Origin: Clostridia bacterium
GTDB lineage: Bacteria > Bacillota > DAOUPZ01
Assembly: GCA_030625885.1 (NCBI GenBank)
Contig: DAOUPZ010000002.1
Coordinates: forward strand, 1 to 64,000
DNA: 64,000 bases
Direction: 5' to 3'
The stretch's first letter is position 1, and every line of letters starts with the position of its first letter. Below the pieces are notes generated by a model. It was not told the origin of the DNA. It was given only the letters and a program-made list of their open reading frames with translations, and searched no databases. The translations under genes were made by a program, and so were the position numbers. Below are positions 17,246 to 25,756 of the stretch, one piece after another.

Positions 17246-17767
17246 ATGACGGAAATCTTAACACAAAGAAAACAGTATAAACGAGTGGGTATGATTATGG
17301 TGTTTTTGGCTGTCGTCATTGGCGTATTTGCTTTTTTAAATTTGCAGGGAAAAAAACCTGTGGAAGGTGTGCTGGAAATTAAAGCTGAAGAATTGGTCAT
17401 AGCAACACTGGATATCGATGATGTTAAACAATTACCTGCCGTAAAAAAGAAGGTGGTAATTAATTCAACCCAGGGATTAAGTAAGCACGAGTTTACGTGT
17501 ACACCACTTGCTGTCGTTTTTAATAAGATAGATCCAGAAATCGTTAATCAATACCAGAAAGTGATTACAAAAGGGGTAGACAATTATACCTCTGTTGTGG
17601 AAATGGAAGAGGTTTTGGAAGAGGATAATGTATATCTTGTTTATGAAGATCAGGGGAGTCTGCTTAAAATGAAATCGGGTAAAGAAGGTGCCATGCAGGT
17701 TATTGTTTTGTATGATGAGTTTGGGCAACGGTTTACGAACTTTTTGGTAGAGCTTGAGTTAGAGTAA
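17246..17767 (+). CDS. Membrane-anchored single-domain member of the sulfite-oxidase-fold-like family
   Basis: 173 residues: an N-terminal transmembrane anchor (about 15-33; VGMIMVFLAVVIGVFAFL), then one extracellular domain (about 45-173) with family landmarks (DIDDVKQLP, FTCTPLAVVFNKI, ITKGVDNYTSVVEMEEVL, FTNFLVELEL). It is the smallest member and sits next to the S-component gene, which suggests it passes ligand to the transporter or docks on it (inference). Start ATG 17246 behind GGAAGGGTG. One cysteine (FTCTP) is present near the position of the molybdenum-ligating cysteine of sulfite oxidases, but I cannot align it with certainty. Confidence 0.7.
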   Translation: MTEILTQRKQYKRVGMIMVFLAVVIGVFAFLNLQGKKPVEGVLEIKAEELVIATLDIDDVKQLPAVKKKVVINSTQGLSKHEFTCTPLAVVFNKIDPEIVNQYQKVITKGVDNYTSVVEMEEVLEEDNVYLVYEDQGSLLKMKSGKEGAMQVIVLYDEFGQRFTNFLVELELE

Positions 17768-17792
17768 GCGTAATAAAGTACAAGTTGAGTTT

Positions 17793-17937
17793 AGACAGGA
17801 TTATGCTTCCAGATAATTTCTGAAGCTAAAAAAGGTTGTACAAGGTAGAAAATGAGAGTAATGTAGATTATTAGTAAAATCGAGTAATGTTGTTATTTCA
17901 CTGACGCCAGAAATTATCTTCCAGCATAATCCTGTCT
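17793..17937. repeat. Long inverted repeat with two 30-nt arms
   Basis: The arms at 17793-17822 and 17908-17937 are reverse complements over 15 and 12 bases, flanking a central TCC that reads TCC on the same strand in both arms and so mismatches. The 85-nt middle has no coding potential. It may be a MITE-like element or a large hairpin in the mRNA of the upstream gene. Confidence 0.85.
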
Positions 17938-17954
17938 ATGTAAGTTTAATCTTT

Positions 17955-18000
17955 TACTACTTACTATTTACTACTTACTAAAGTGACCGCAGGGAGTGTG
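17955..18000. repeat. ACTTACT heptamer cluster
   Basis: TACTACT/TACTATT/TACTACT-type heptamers (17955-17980; the reverse complement of the AGTAAGT family) are followed by GTGACCGCAGGGAGTG, the hairpin-like interruption motif. With the inverted repeat at 17793-17937, the terminator and a promoter, it fills the gap from 17768 to 18118. Confidence 0.75.
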
Positions 18001-18012
18001 CCATTTCCCCCC

Positions 18013-18038
18013 AAAAAACAGCTTAAAGCTGTTTTTTT
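18013..18038 (+). terminator. Rho-independent terminator before typA
   Basis: AAAAAACAGCTT pairs with AAGCTGTTTTTTT, giving a clear stem with a T-run. It ends the S-component operon. Confidence 0.85.
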
Positions 18039-18039
18039 G

Positions 18040-18067
18040 TTTACTTTTGTCATTTATCTGTTATAAT
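18040..18067 (+). promoter_or_regulatory. Candidate sigma-A promoter of typA
   Basis: TATAAT at 18062-18067 with TTTACT at 18040-18045, 16 bases upstream, about 50 bases before the typA start. The -10 is perfect; the -35 is a partial match. Confidence 0.5.
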
Positions 18068-18118
18068 AATAAGGTTAGAAATGAATAAAGTTATTTATAT
18101 TAGGAGGAAACAAAAGAA

Positions 18119-19933
18119 ATGCAGATCGAGAAAATTCGTAATTTAGCCATTATTGCCCATGTTGATCATGGGAAAACGACGTTAGTGGATGGAATGTTTA
18201 GGCAAAGTGGTATTTTTCGTGAGAATCAACATATCGTAGAACGTGTGATGGATTCCAATGATCTGGAGCGGGAGCGCGGTATTACCATTCTTTCAAAGAA
18301 TACCAGCATTCATTACAAGGATTACAAGTTTAATATTGTGGATACCCCTGGCCATGCTGATTTTGGTGGTGAGGTGGAACGGATTGTGCAAATGGTGGAT
18401 GGGGTCTTATTATTAGTAGATGCATTTGAGGGACCTATGCCGCAAACACGTTTTGTATTGCGGAAAGCGTTGGAGGCCCATTTAAAACCGATTGTTGTCA
18501 TTAATAAAATCGATCGTAACGGGGCACGACCCTTAGAAGTAGTAGATCAAGTCATCGATCTATTTATTGAGCTAGGCGCGGATGAAGATCAATTGGATTT
18601 TCCGGTTATGTATGCGATTGCCCGGGAGGGTGTTGCTACTCCTGATCCAGAGGTACCGGGAAAGGATTTGCAGCCTCTATTTGAAATGATTGCAGAACAG
18701 GTACCGATGCCGAAAGGTGATCGTGAGAAGTCAATGCAAATGGGTGTTAGTGTTATCGATTATAGTGAATATCTCGGTCGAATGGCCATAGGTCGGGTTA
18801 CTAGTGGTGTGATTAATAATCGTGAAAATATTGCCGTTGTTCATGCTGATGGAGAAGTCAGTCAAGGAAAAATCAGCAAGCTTTTCATTTTTGATGGCTT
18901 AAACAGGAAAGAAGTGGAAAAAGTAGAAGCGGGTGATATTGCCATTGTTGCGGGGATTGAAGGGATTAATATCGGAGACACCCTTTCTGATCGGGAAAAT
19001 CCGCAGGGACTAAACTTTATTAAAGTAGATGAGCCTACTATTTCCATGACTTTCCTTGTGAATAAGAGTACCTTTGCCGGTCGGGAAGGGACCTATGTAA
19101 CATCACGAAAGCTTCGTGAGAGGCTTTATCAAGAAATTGAATCAGATGTCAGCTTGCGCGTAGAGGAAACGGATTCTCCGGATGCCTTTAGAGTATCCGG
19201 AAGAGGTGAACTGCATTTGTCTATTTTAATTGAAACAATGCGGCGTCAGGGATATGAGATTGAAGTATCCCGTCCACAGATTATTCTTAAGGAGATGGAT
19301 GGGAAAAAGTGTGAGCCCGTTGAACGTCTTGTCATTGACGTGCCAGAAGAGTACATGGGTGTCGTGATGGAGAAACTGGGTATGCGTCAAGCAGAAATGA
19401 AAAACATGGTCAATAATGGCCAGGGACAGGTACGTTTGGAATTTGATATTCCTTCCCGCGGATTATTTGGCTATCGTTCTGAATTTTTGTCGGATACCAA
19501 AGGTTTAGGAATCATGAATCATTCTTTCGATCATTATGAACCTTACAGAGGACAGATTGAAAATCGGAGTCGTGGATCCCTTATTGCGAGTGATACCGGA
19601 ACAGCAGTGGCCTATGGTTTGGAAAATGCCCAGGAACGCGGCACACTCTTTATCGGACCGGGCATGGAAGTCTATGAAGGCATGATTGTGGGTGAAAATG
19701 CCCGTCCAATGGATATGGAAGTCAATGTATGCAAGAAAAAGCAACAGACTAACGTTCGTAGTTCAACGGCCGATATCAGTGTTCAATTGACACCGCCGCG
19801 CCAGATGAGCTTGGAACAATGTTTGGAGTTCGTTGCTGATGATGAATTGTTGGAAATAACACCGGATAATTTACGGATGCGGAAGCGTATTCTCAATGCC
19901 CAGGAACGGAAACGATCGAGAAATAAGAAATAA
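18119..19933 (+). CDS. typA: Translational GTPase TypA/BipA
   Basis: 604 residues, the usual length. G motifs are intact: AHVDHGKTT (G1), RGITI (G2), [14 protein letters not shown] (G3), NKIDR (G4). EF-G-like domains follow and the C terminus is the BipA-specific domain ([15 protein letters not shown]). TypA binds ribosomes and helps assembly and stress adaptation. It starts at ATG 18119 behind TAGGAGG and has its own promoter and upstream terminator, so it is likely monocistronic or shared with the HAD gene 42 bases downstream. Confidence 0.97.
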   Translation: MQIEKIRNLAIIAHVDHGKTTLVDGMFRQSGIFRENQHIVERVMDSNDLERERGITILSKNTSIHYKDYKFNIVDTPGHADFGGEVERIVQMVDGVLLLVDAFEGPMPQTRFVLRKALEAHLKPIVVINKIDRNGARPLEVVDQVIDLFIELGADEDQLDFPVMYAIAREGVATPDPEVPGKDLQPLFEMIAEQVPMPKGDREKSMQMGVSVIDYSEYLGRMAIGRVTSGVINNRENIAVVHADGEVSQGKISKLFIFDGLNRKEVEKVEAGDIAIVAGIEGINIGDTLSDRENPQGLNFIKVDEPTISMTFLVNKSTFAGREGTYVTSRKLRERLYQEIESDVSLRVEETDSPDAFRVSGRGELHLSILIETMRRQGYEIEVSRPQIILKEMDGKKCEPVERLVIDVPEEYMGVVMEKLGMRQAEMKNMVNNGQGQVRLEFDIPSRGLFGYRSEFLSDTKGLGIMNHSFDHYEPYRGQIENRSRGSLIASDTGTAVAYGLENAQERGTLFIGPGMEVYEGMIVGENARPMDMEVNVCKKKQQTNVRSSTADISVQLTPPRQMSLEQCLEFVADDELLEITPDNLRMRKRILNAQERKRSRNKK

Positions 19934-19975
19934 GGGGAAAGTGGTAAAAGCAGACGGTGATAAAAGGAGATCGTG

Positions 19976-20764
19976 ATGGATTTCAAACTGCTTGTTTTGG
20001 ATATAGATGATTCGTTAATGGCTTATGGCGCAAAAATATCGATTTATACCAAAGAAGTCATTCAGGCTGTCTATCAAAAAGGCATCAAAATCGTTCTAGC
20101 TTCAGGTCGTATGTATCCCAGTATCGTACAGGTGGCTCAGGAGCTGGATATTGAAGTATCTGCTCTGATTGCTTTAAATGGGGCTCTTGTTGTTAATGAA
20201 ACCAGGCAGCTATTATGGCATTCGCCTATTGAAACGGATGTAGCTTTACGTTTTATTAACGAAAATCATAGGTATGCAACACATTTCTTTTTTGCAACCT
20301 CCGAACACTTCTATCTCGATCGGCAGGAACCGCTTTTTCAGGATACCAAACCTTTTCTAGTCTATCATCAAGATTTAAAAAGTCTTTTGGAGAAGGAACA
20401 TTTGCGAATTTATGAATTTGGTTTTTATAACGTTAATCCAAAAAGTTTATCCCATATTTTCATAAATGGAAAGCGACATAATCAAGCGTATTATATAAAA
20501 ACAAGAGGGAAGATTACAAAGCTGATGCAGAAGAATATCTCCAAAGGAAGATGGGTTATTAGGCTTGCAAATTTGTGGGGTATAAGACGCGAACAAATTA
20601 TGGCGGTTGGAGATGAAACAAATGATATTAGCATGTTGCGTGCTGCTGGAACAGCGATCGTTCCCGGTAATGCCAGACAACTTGTGCGCCAATATGCAGA
20701 TTATATTACGAAATCCAGTGCTAAAGATGGTGTGGCACAGGCATTAGAGAAATTTTTGCTATAA
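19976..20764 (+). CDS. HAD-superfamily (Cof-type) phosphatase
   Basis: 262 residues. Motif I is DIDDSLM (nucleophile and acid Asp), motif II SGRM, motif III lysine in ISKGRWV, motif IV GDETNDISML; all four are present. The cap fits the IIB (Cof) class, which dephosphorylates sugar phosphates, flavin or pyridoxal phosphate; the substrate cannot be told. ATG 19976 sits 6 bases after AAAGGAGA; the in-frame GTG at 19973 is less likely. It follows typA on the same strand and ends at a strong terminator. Confidence 0.9.
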   Translation: MDFKLLVLDIDDSLMAYGAKISIYTKEVIQAVYQKGIKIVLASGRMYPSIVQVAQELDIEVSALIALNGALVVNETRQLLWHSPIETDVALRFINENHRYATHFFFATSEHFYLDRQEPLFQDTKPFLVYHQDLKSLLEKEHLRIYEFGFYNVNPKSLSHIFINGKRHNQAYYIKTRGKITKLMQKNISKGRWVIRLANLWGIRREQIMAVGDETNDISMLRAAGTAIVPGNARQLVRQYADYITKSSAKDGVAQALEKFLL

Positions 20765-20765
20765 A

Positions 20766-20791
20766 AAAACAGCAGGATATCCTGCTGTTTT
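20766..20791 (+). terminator. Terminator after the HAD gene
   Basis: A perfect 13-bp palindrome (AAAACAGCAGGAT with its complement) followed by TATATTTT. It may act on both strands between convergent genes. Confidence 0.85.
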
Positions 20792-20869
20792 ATATTTTAA
20801 TGAAAGCATAAAAACGATTATGAAATTTACCAATGGAATGAGTAAATGATAGCCATTTTTAGATATTTT

Positions 20870-20940
20870 TCTTTTTCGTTCCTCTTCCAGCAACTGTAGG
20901 TTGCAGTCTTTCCCCTTTCAGCGAACAAAGAGAGCGGTCT
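20870..20940. repeat. Degenerate repeat cluster between convergent genes
   Basis: Reverse-strand remnants of the GAACGAG series (TTCGTTCCTCTTCC), the interruption hairpin CAGCAACTGTAGGTTGC, linker-like CTTTCCCCTTTC and AGCGAACAAAGAGAGCGG. These match cluster modules elsewhere on the opposite strand, but the 7-nt period is hardly visible here. Confidence 0.5.
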
Positions 20941-20944
20941 TTAT

Positions 20945-21553
20945 TTAATCATAAACATACAAAGCAAGGCGTTTATTAACCACATCCCAATCTATATTTT
21001 CCATAAAAACATCTAAATATTTAGCGCGATTGATGCCAAAGTCAATCATATAAGCATGCTCATAGACATCAAGCACTAAAAGTGGAATAACCTGCCATAC
21101 GCCGCCCTGATTATGACGATCACCAGTATAAAGGTGCAAATGGCTGTCGAATGGATCATAAGCCATGATGACCCATCCTCGTGAAGCTTTGCCACAGGCC
21201 TTAAAGAAATCTTTCCAACGTTCGTAGGAACCAAAATCTCGTTTGATAAGCTGCAGTATTTTCCCGCCTGGTTTGGTATCGGCACCACCCAAATTTTCAA
21301 AATACAATTCATGCAGTTTAACGCCGTTAACAGCGTAGGTCTCAGCTTGTTTGATACAGCGAACTTTACTATAGGTGTTATTTGCTGCTGCAAAATCTTC
21401 TTTGGTTAATCCTCTCATGTCTTGTCGAATCTCATTCATTTTTTTAATATACCCTTTGTATAGAGCATAATGTTGTACCAATTGATTCATAGAGAGGTCC
21501 TTTATACGGCGCAACCTGAACTTTCTTGGAACCCGTTCTTTTGCCATTCCCAT
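20945..21553 (-). CDS. Fe/Mn superoxide dismutase family protein
   Basis: About 202 residues. The C-terminal signature is GWVIMAYD and DVYEHAYMIDFG (metal-ligand Asp and His); the N-terminal histidines are in QHYALYKGY and VNGVKLHELYFEN, replacing the usual HHxxYV and HWNHxxFW contexts, so all four ligands appear present but the surroundings are atypical. This divergent class occurs in spore-forming Firmicutes; dismutase activity is likely but not certain. The start is the ATG at 21553 behind GAGGAAAGGGG; the ATG at 21547 is equally good. It is followed upstream, on the same strand, by another small stress-type gene. Confidence 0.8.
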   Translation of the reverse strand: MGMAKERVPRKFRLRRIKDLSMNQLVQHYALYKGYIKKMNEIRQDMRGLTKEDFAAANNTYSKVRCIKQAETYAVNGVKLHELYFENLGGADTKPGGKILQLIKRDFGSYERWKDFFKACGKASRGWVIMAYDPFDSHLHLYTGDRHNQGGVWQVIPLLVLDVYEHAYMIDFGINRAKYLDVFMENIDWDVVNKRLALYVYD

Positions 21554-21643
21554 TACCCCTTTCCTCAATTACATATTAAGCAAGATCAAAGCATACGTTA
21601 TGTTATGCAATGGCGGGGTATATTGATTATTGAGGTCGTATAG

Positions 21644-21664
21644 AAAAACAGCATAGCTGTTTTT
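21644..21664 (-). terminator. Terminator of the stress-protein-like gene
   Basis: AAAAACAGC/GCTGTTTTT stem immediately after the stop codon of the minus-strand gene, with T-runs on both strands. It separates that gene from the superoxide-dismutase gene. Confidence 0.75.
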
Positions 21665-21665
21665 C

Positions 21666-22148
21666 CTAGTGTACTAATGAGGCGGGCGGTTGATTATGAA
21701 CCTCGATCTGAGTGGCATCTTGTTCATATAATATATCAACGATTTTAGGTAATTGATAATCTTGAATCGTGTTCATTACTAAAAGAATTGAACCCGCTCT
21801 GATTTGTTTTTCATAGTCGCTATGGCGATCAACTGGCAGGCCTATGTAAGTTAAAGTATCTAAAATTTCATGGTTAGAGGTGATGGCAGCGGATGCGGCA
21901 GGACCCATGGCGATGATCCCATGAGCATGAGGGGTTACCAAGACCATTGTTTCTGTGCTCATATTGACTGAAAGTAAATCAGCAACGGTTTCTGTTGAAC
22001 CATATTGTAAATCTTCAGAAAGTGGTTGTTCGGAATTTTTTGACATGATGATTGAAAGATGTTGCATGGGGTATCCTTCTTGCTGAAAGATGTTCAGCGT
22101 GTGGCGCACATTATGAAATTCATGATAAATTGCAGAAATAATAGCCAT
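21666..22148 (-). CDS. Small protein resembling YflT/DUF1269-type general stress proteins
   Basis: 160 residues. The N terminus (AIYHEFHNVRHTLNIFQQEG, then LSIIMSK) and C terminus (IGLPVDRHSDYEKQIRAGSI, LLVMNT) follow the pattern of YflT-like proteins, where a small alpha/beta domain precedes a Gly/Ala-rich segment (GIIAMGPAASAAI) and a YE..I..G.ILL motif. Function in the family is unknown. It is divergent from the bactofilin-like gene and probably has its own promoter. The ribosome-binding site is TGAGGAGGAA, 6 bases before the ATG. Confidence 0.6.
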   Translation of the reverse strand: MAIISAIYHEFHNVRHTLNIFQQEGYPMQHLSIIMSKNSEQPLSEDLQYGSTETVADLLSVNMSTETMVLVTPHAHGIIAMGPAASAAITSNHEILDTLTYIGLPVDRHSDYEKQIRAGSILLVMNTIQDYQLPKIVDILYEQDATQIEVHNQPPASLVH

Positions 22149-22443
22149 TATTTATTCCTCCTCAATGATAGTACTTAGGCGTAGTATGCCCCCATGTTGC
22201 AAGAGCCATTCTAAATGCAAAATCTTTACTCAAAGCATATGTGCTGTTGTTATAGATGGGATCATGTGGAACAAAACTATATGGGTGGATAAGTTCTAGT
22301 AAATAATGGCGATAAAGGGTATGTTATATCTATTAATTTTAAAAATATGGATTATTTTGTTCTTAGGGGAGAAAATGGCATCATTGATTTGATAAAACAG
22401 AGCATTGTAAATAGTAGAGTGTATTTAGTAAGGAGGGAAAAAC
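22149..22443. other. Divergent intergenic region with a REP-like remnant
   Basis: About 295 bases between divergent genes. At 22180-22215 it holds GTATGCCCCCATGTTGCAAGAGCC, of which the core ATGTTGC resembles the right arm of the GGGGACA palindromes at 16517 and 56128. Promoters for both flanking genes should lie here, but I see no convincing -35/-10 pair. Confidence 0.4.
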
Positions 22444-23604
22444 ATGCTAAAAAAACATCGGCGAAGGGTAAGTGTCATTCTATTGATTTTGTGGCTTACG
22501 TTTCTTGGAACAGGAATAGCCTTGGCGTATCGTCCGCTGCCTACTGATTCAGGAGGCAACTTAAATATTCCTGTGCAAAAAGAATATGATACCGATATTT
22601 TAGCAGCAGGAAGGAAAGTTATTAATAATGGCTTGATTAAGGGAGATTTTATGGCTGCCGGGGCCTATATTGCTAATAATGGGCAGGTATCGGGGGACTT
22701 ATTGGCTGCGGGGGAAAGCATTGATGTGGCTGGTGATATAGCGGGAGATGTGCGTGTAGCAGGTAGAGTAATAGAAGTCATGGGTAACGTTGGACATAAT
22801 GTCAATATGTTTGCGGGAGAAGCAGTGATTTTTAAAGGGGCAACCATTAAAGGAAATGCCCTTTTAGCAGCTGGGGATATACAAATTGATGGAAAAGTAG
22901 CAGGGGATATCTTAGGTACAGGTGAACATATTGTTATAAATGGTGAAGTTTTGGGGGATATTAGGTTGGAAGTGAATCGGTTGATCATTGGTAAAGATGC
23001 TATGATTCACGGGAATATTATTTATACCAGTGCTCAAAAAGGGGAAATTTCTCCAGATGCGCAGATTAAGGGGAAAATAGCGCATCGTATGCCTTCTCCA
23101 GAAGAGATGAAGGAAGACGGGAAGCCTGTTATAAGTTGGGGCAAAATGGGATTTTCTGTGACGGCCGCGTTTTTGATAGGTTCGATTTTAGTAGGCCTTT
23201 TTCCCATTCAAATGGTTGCTTTGGAACAACAGATGCGTGAGACACCATGGAAAGTTTTTGGAACCGGTATTTTATCTTTTGTCGTCATTCCGGTTGTTAT
23301 TGTTATTGCGTTTGTTACAATTGTGGGTATCCCGCTAGGGATTATTTTAGCACTTCTATATGGGATGATTCTTTACCTGGGGAAAATTTTTGTTGCTTTT
23401 CACCTTGGTCAAATTATTTTACGTAAAAAGGGGAAAAAACGGATCTTATCTTTATTAGTAGGGCTAGTCATTTTGACGATTGTATATCAAATTCCTTATT
23501 TAAAAATATTGGTATGGTTCATCGTTGCGTTTTGGAGCATGGGAACATTGATTTATTATTTGGGATCATATATTGCGGAAAAATATAGAAGACAGGAAGC
23601 GTAA
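22444..23604 (+). CDS. Bactofilin-like beta-helix protein with C-terminal membrane segments
   Basis: 386 residues: signal peptide (about 1-28), an extracytoplasmic right-handed beta-helix of bactofilin-type repeats (about 45-215; GDFMAAGAYIANNGQVSGDL, VAGDIAGDVRVAGRVIEV), then four hydrophobic helices (about 235-375). It resembles polymer-forming cytoskeletal proteins, but here the polymer-forming part would lie outside the membrane. A role in envelope organisation is inferred. A strong AAGGAGG precedes the ATG and a 19-bp-stem terminator follows, so it is a single-gene transcript. Confidence 0.85.
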   Translation: MLKKHRRRVSVILLILWLTFLGTGIALAYRPLPTDSGGNLNIPVQKEYDTDILAAGRKVINNGLIKGDFMAAGAYIANNGQVSGDLLAAGESIDVAGDIAGDVRVAGRVIEVMGNVGHNVNMFAGEAVIFKGATIKGNALLAAGDIQIDGKVAGDILGTGEHIVINGEVLGDIRLEVNRLIIGKDAMIHGNIIYTSAQKGEISPDAQIKGKIAHRMPSPEEMKEDGKPVISWGKMGFSVTAAFLIGSILVGLFPIQMVALEQQMRETPWKVFGTGILSFVVIPVVIVIAFVTIVGIPLGIILALLYGMILYLGKIFVAFHLGQIILRKKGKKRILSLLVGLVILTIVYQIPYLKILVWFIVAFWSMGTLIYYLGSYIAEKYRRQEA

Positions 23605-23640
23605 AGAAAATACAGGGGATTTCCCCTGTATTTTCTTTAC
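23601..23640 (+). terminator. Strong terminator after the bactofilin-like gene
   Basis: A nearly 19-bp stem (23601-23619 with 23622-23640) with core ACAGGGGA/TCCCCTGT. It overlaps the stop codon. Confidence 0.85.
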
Positions 23641-23695
23641 GAGAATGGGTTGATAAGCTATACTTATAGGAAAGTGTGGGATAGGAGGAATGATG

Positions 23696-24484
23696 ATGTA
23701 TGAAACCTTAATATCGTATTTAAAGAACAAATCTGAGACAAATTCTTATCCATGGGTCTTCTTAAAAGCACTTTTAGAAACTGTAAATGATGAGGGGATG
23801 GCTCCCCTTGAGCGTGTTTGTAATCAATTTAAATGTTTTTATCGTGAGCGATTCAGGGAAGGACTCATGCCAGAAGTAAAAACAAGCCCGATTTATCGTC
23901 TCAAGATGTTAGACGACAGACAGATATTGGCGATTATGCTGGAACAGGCATATGAACCGCTTTCAAACTACCAATTTGTTTCTCTACGGGAAGATCAAAT
24001 GGTGGTTAGTGAGTTGCTTTGGGATAATTTGCGTCATGACATGAAGAAAATAAAAGCACTTAAATGTCTTGAAGATCGGATTCATGCATACTATCAGCAA
24101 CATTTTGGGAATAGCTGCATTTTTTGTAACATTAATGCTGAAGAGATGATCTTTGAGAATCAAATGGCTTTTGCAACAGATGATGCTTACCCTGCTACAC
24201 CCGGTCATATGCTGGTCATTCCCAAACGGCATTTTCAAGATATCAGTCAGGCAACAGAAAAAGAGGTTGTCATGCTATTTCGTTTGGTAGAAGCGGTGCG
24301 TAAGAGGTTAATGCTAAAAGAAAAAATAGATGGTTTTAATATTGGTATTAACGGGGGAAGAGCAGCAGGTCAATCTGTTATGCATCTCCATATTCATGTT
24401 ATGCCACGGCGATGGGGAGATGTTGAGAAGCCCAGAGGGGGCGTGAGGAATATATTGAGAGAGTGTGGCAGGCCAAAGCGGTAA
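23696..24484 (+). CDS. HIT-family hydrolase fused to an N-terminal helical domain
   Basis: 262 residues. The C-terminal part (about 142-255) is a HIT domain: CIFC zinc-type pair, PGHMLVIPKRHF, and the catalytic HLHIHVMPRR; these hydrolases act on nucleotide phosphoesters or phosphoramidates. The N-terminal 135 residues are a helical domain (PIYRLKMLDDRQILAIMLEQ, LWDNLRHDM) I do not recognise with certainty; similar segments appear, from memory, fused to helicases and restriction enzymes. Of three consecutive ATGs, 23696 has the best distance (7) from AGGAGG. Its role may be in nucleotide or nucleic-acid damage repair, which is inference. Confidence 0.85.
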   Translation: MYETLISYLKNKSETNSYPWVFLKALLETVNDEGMAPLERVCNQFKCFYRERFREGLMPEVKTSPIYRLKMLDDRQILAIMLEQAYEPLSNYQFVSLREDQMVVSELLWDNLRHDMKKIKALKCLEDRIHAYYQQHFGNSCIFCNINAEEMIFENQMAFATDDAYPATPGHMLVIPKRHFQDISQATEKEVVMLFRLVEAVRKRLMLKEKIDGFNIGINGGRAAGQSVMHLHIHVMPRRWGDVEKPRGGVRNILRECGRPKR

Positions 24485-24487
24485 AAG

Positions 24488-24560
24488 ATGCAGGTAGCAG
24501 GTGGGGAAAGATGGAGGAACGAGTAACGATAAACGAAAAAGATTAAATATGCTTAAGGAT
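24488..24560. repeat. Heptamer repeat cluster before lysO
   Basis: GCAGGTA, GCAGGTG then GGGGAAAGATGGAGG, followed by a GAACGAG series (GAACGAG, TAACGAT, AAACGAA) and AAAAGATTAAAT. Confidence 0.75.
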
Positions 24561-24585
24561 TAAAGATAGGAGAAGAGGGATTGTT

Positions 24586-24912
24586 ATGTGGATGGTTATT
24601 GTTGCTTTGTTGGCGGGGTTTTTGATGGGACATTTTAATGTGCTGTCTGAAAAGATACGGGGTTATGTTAGTAATGTCATCACTTTTTGTTTGATTATGT
24701 TGTTGTTACTCATTGGTGCTAAGATAGGGTTGGATCGGGAAATGATTCATCATCTGAGTACCTTGGGTATTCAATCTTTCTTGTTGGCCTTCAGTACTAT
24801 TGTTTTTAGTCTTATTAGTTTATATATATTAGTAAAAATTTTGGGCTGGGAAGATGAGACTAAAATGATGGGAAAAGGTGGTGAAAGTGATGACATGGGT
24901 CATTATTGCTAG
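24586..24912 (+). CDS. lysO: LysO-type lysine exporter, N-terminal half
   Basis: 108 residues with three hydrophobic segments. It matches the first part of the LysO/YbjE (DUF340) exporter (LLLLIGAKIGLDREMIHHL). In E. coli LysO is a single protein of about 300 residues; here two proteins total 308. The frame overlaps the next gene by 23 bases, and that gene has its own ribosome-binding site, so this is a two-gene form rather than a frameshift error; split forms are known in Firmicutes. A full ribosome-binding site (AGGAGAAG) precedes the ATG. Confidence 0.8.
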   Translation: MWMVIVALLAGFLMGHFNVLSEKIRGYVSNVITFCLIMLLLLIGAKIGLDREMIHHLSTLGIQSFLLAFSTIVFSLISLYILVKILGWEDETKMMGKGGESDDMGHYC

Positions 24913-25492
24913 CCTTGTAATAGGCATTTTGTCAGGTCTGTGGTTATTACCTGCAGACATGATGCATTTAATGGATAACTATAGTACGGCAGCTTTAGTT
25001 ATTCTTATATTTTGCGTGGGTATTGAATTAGGGCATAATCGAGCGATTTGGCGCAAGCTTTATGATATGGGATGGCGCATTATTTTAGTGCCTGTTTTTA
25101 TTGCCTTGGGGAGTTTATCAGGTGCGCTTATTATGGGATTTATGCTTCATTATGCGCCTTATGAAAGCCTCGCTGTTGGGGCAGGTTTTGGCTGGTACAG
25201 TTTGTCGGGTGTTCTGATTGATCGGCTTTATTCAACGCAACTGGGTGTTGTTGCTTTTTTAACAAATGTTTGGCGTGAAGTTTTAACATTTATTATATTA
25301 CCGTTTATCGGGAAGTATTTTACGAAGTTACTAACCGTTGCTCCGGGTGGTGCAACCACAATGGACACGACGCTTCCCCTGGTATTACGCTATGGCGGAA
25401 AGGAAATTGCCGCCATAGGGTTTTTAAGCGGGGTTATTTTGAGCATGCTGGTGCCTTTTCTGGTACCACTTATGTTACAAGTTGGAAGATAG
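24890..25492 (+). CDS. lysO: LysO-type lysine exporter, C-terminal half
   Basis: 200 residues, about five to six membrane helices. LIFCVGIELGHNR and GFGWYSLSGVLI are the conserved LysO signatures; the latter lines the transport path. It should pair with the preceding small protein to export lysine or its toxic analogues. ATG 24890 follows GGAAAAGGTGG. The aspartokinase gene, first step of lysine synthesis, lies 264 bases downstream, which supports the lysine assignment. I see no lysine riboswitch upstream. Confidence 0.85.
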   Translation: MTWVIIASLVIGILSGLWLLPADMMHLMDNYSTAALVILIFCVGIELGHNRAIWRKLYDMGWRIILVPVFIALGSLSGALIMGFMLHYAPYESLAVGAGFGWYSLSGVLIDRLYSTQLGVVAFLTNVWREVLTFIILPFIGKYFTKLLTVAPGGATTMDTTLPLVLRYGGKEIAAIGFLSGVILSMLVPFLVPLMLQVGR

Positions 25493-25735
25493 CAAGTAAG
25501 GACAATTTTGTTGCCGTAAGTGGTCTGTAGTAAGTGGTAAGTGGGAGAAAGATTAAACAAGCAGTTAGAAGTTAGCAGTTAGGGAAAAGAGATAAAGAGG
25601 CTGAAGTTTTAGGGAGAAGCGGTTTTCGGATTTTTTCCTAACTACCAACTGCTAACTTCTAAGAGCTATCATATGATATAAGATTGCGAGTTGTCGGCTG
25701 TTATTACTGAGAACTGAGAACTGAGAACAAATAAT
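25493..25735. repeat. Four heptamer families in one gap before aspartokinase
   Basis: In order: AGTAAGT/AGTGGTA-type units (25510-25548) with linker GGGAGAAAGATTAAAC; GCAGTTA/GAAGTTA units (25561-25582) with GGGAAAAGAGATAAAG; the inverted counterpart CTAACTACCAACTGCTAACTTC (25637-25660); and three ACTGAGA units (25708-25728). The direct and inverted GTTA units could form a long stem. Confidence 0.85.
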
Positions 25736-25756
25736 GAAATGAAGGGGAGAGAAAAG

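Noticed and set aside
22347-22547. 66-residue open frame overlapping the bactofilin-like gene
   Set aside because: It overlaps the clear start of the larger gene in another frame, with no ribosome-binding site.
24586-25492. Frameshifted pseudogene of lysO
   Set aside because: The second frame has its own ribosome-binding site and ATG, and two-gene LysO forms are known.
25493-25756. Lysine riboswitch before aspartokinase
   Set aside because: The gap is filled with heptamer repeats; no lysine-aptamer core was recognised.
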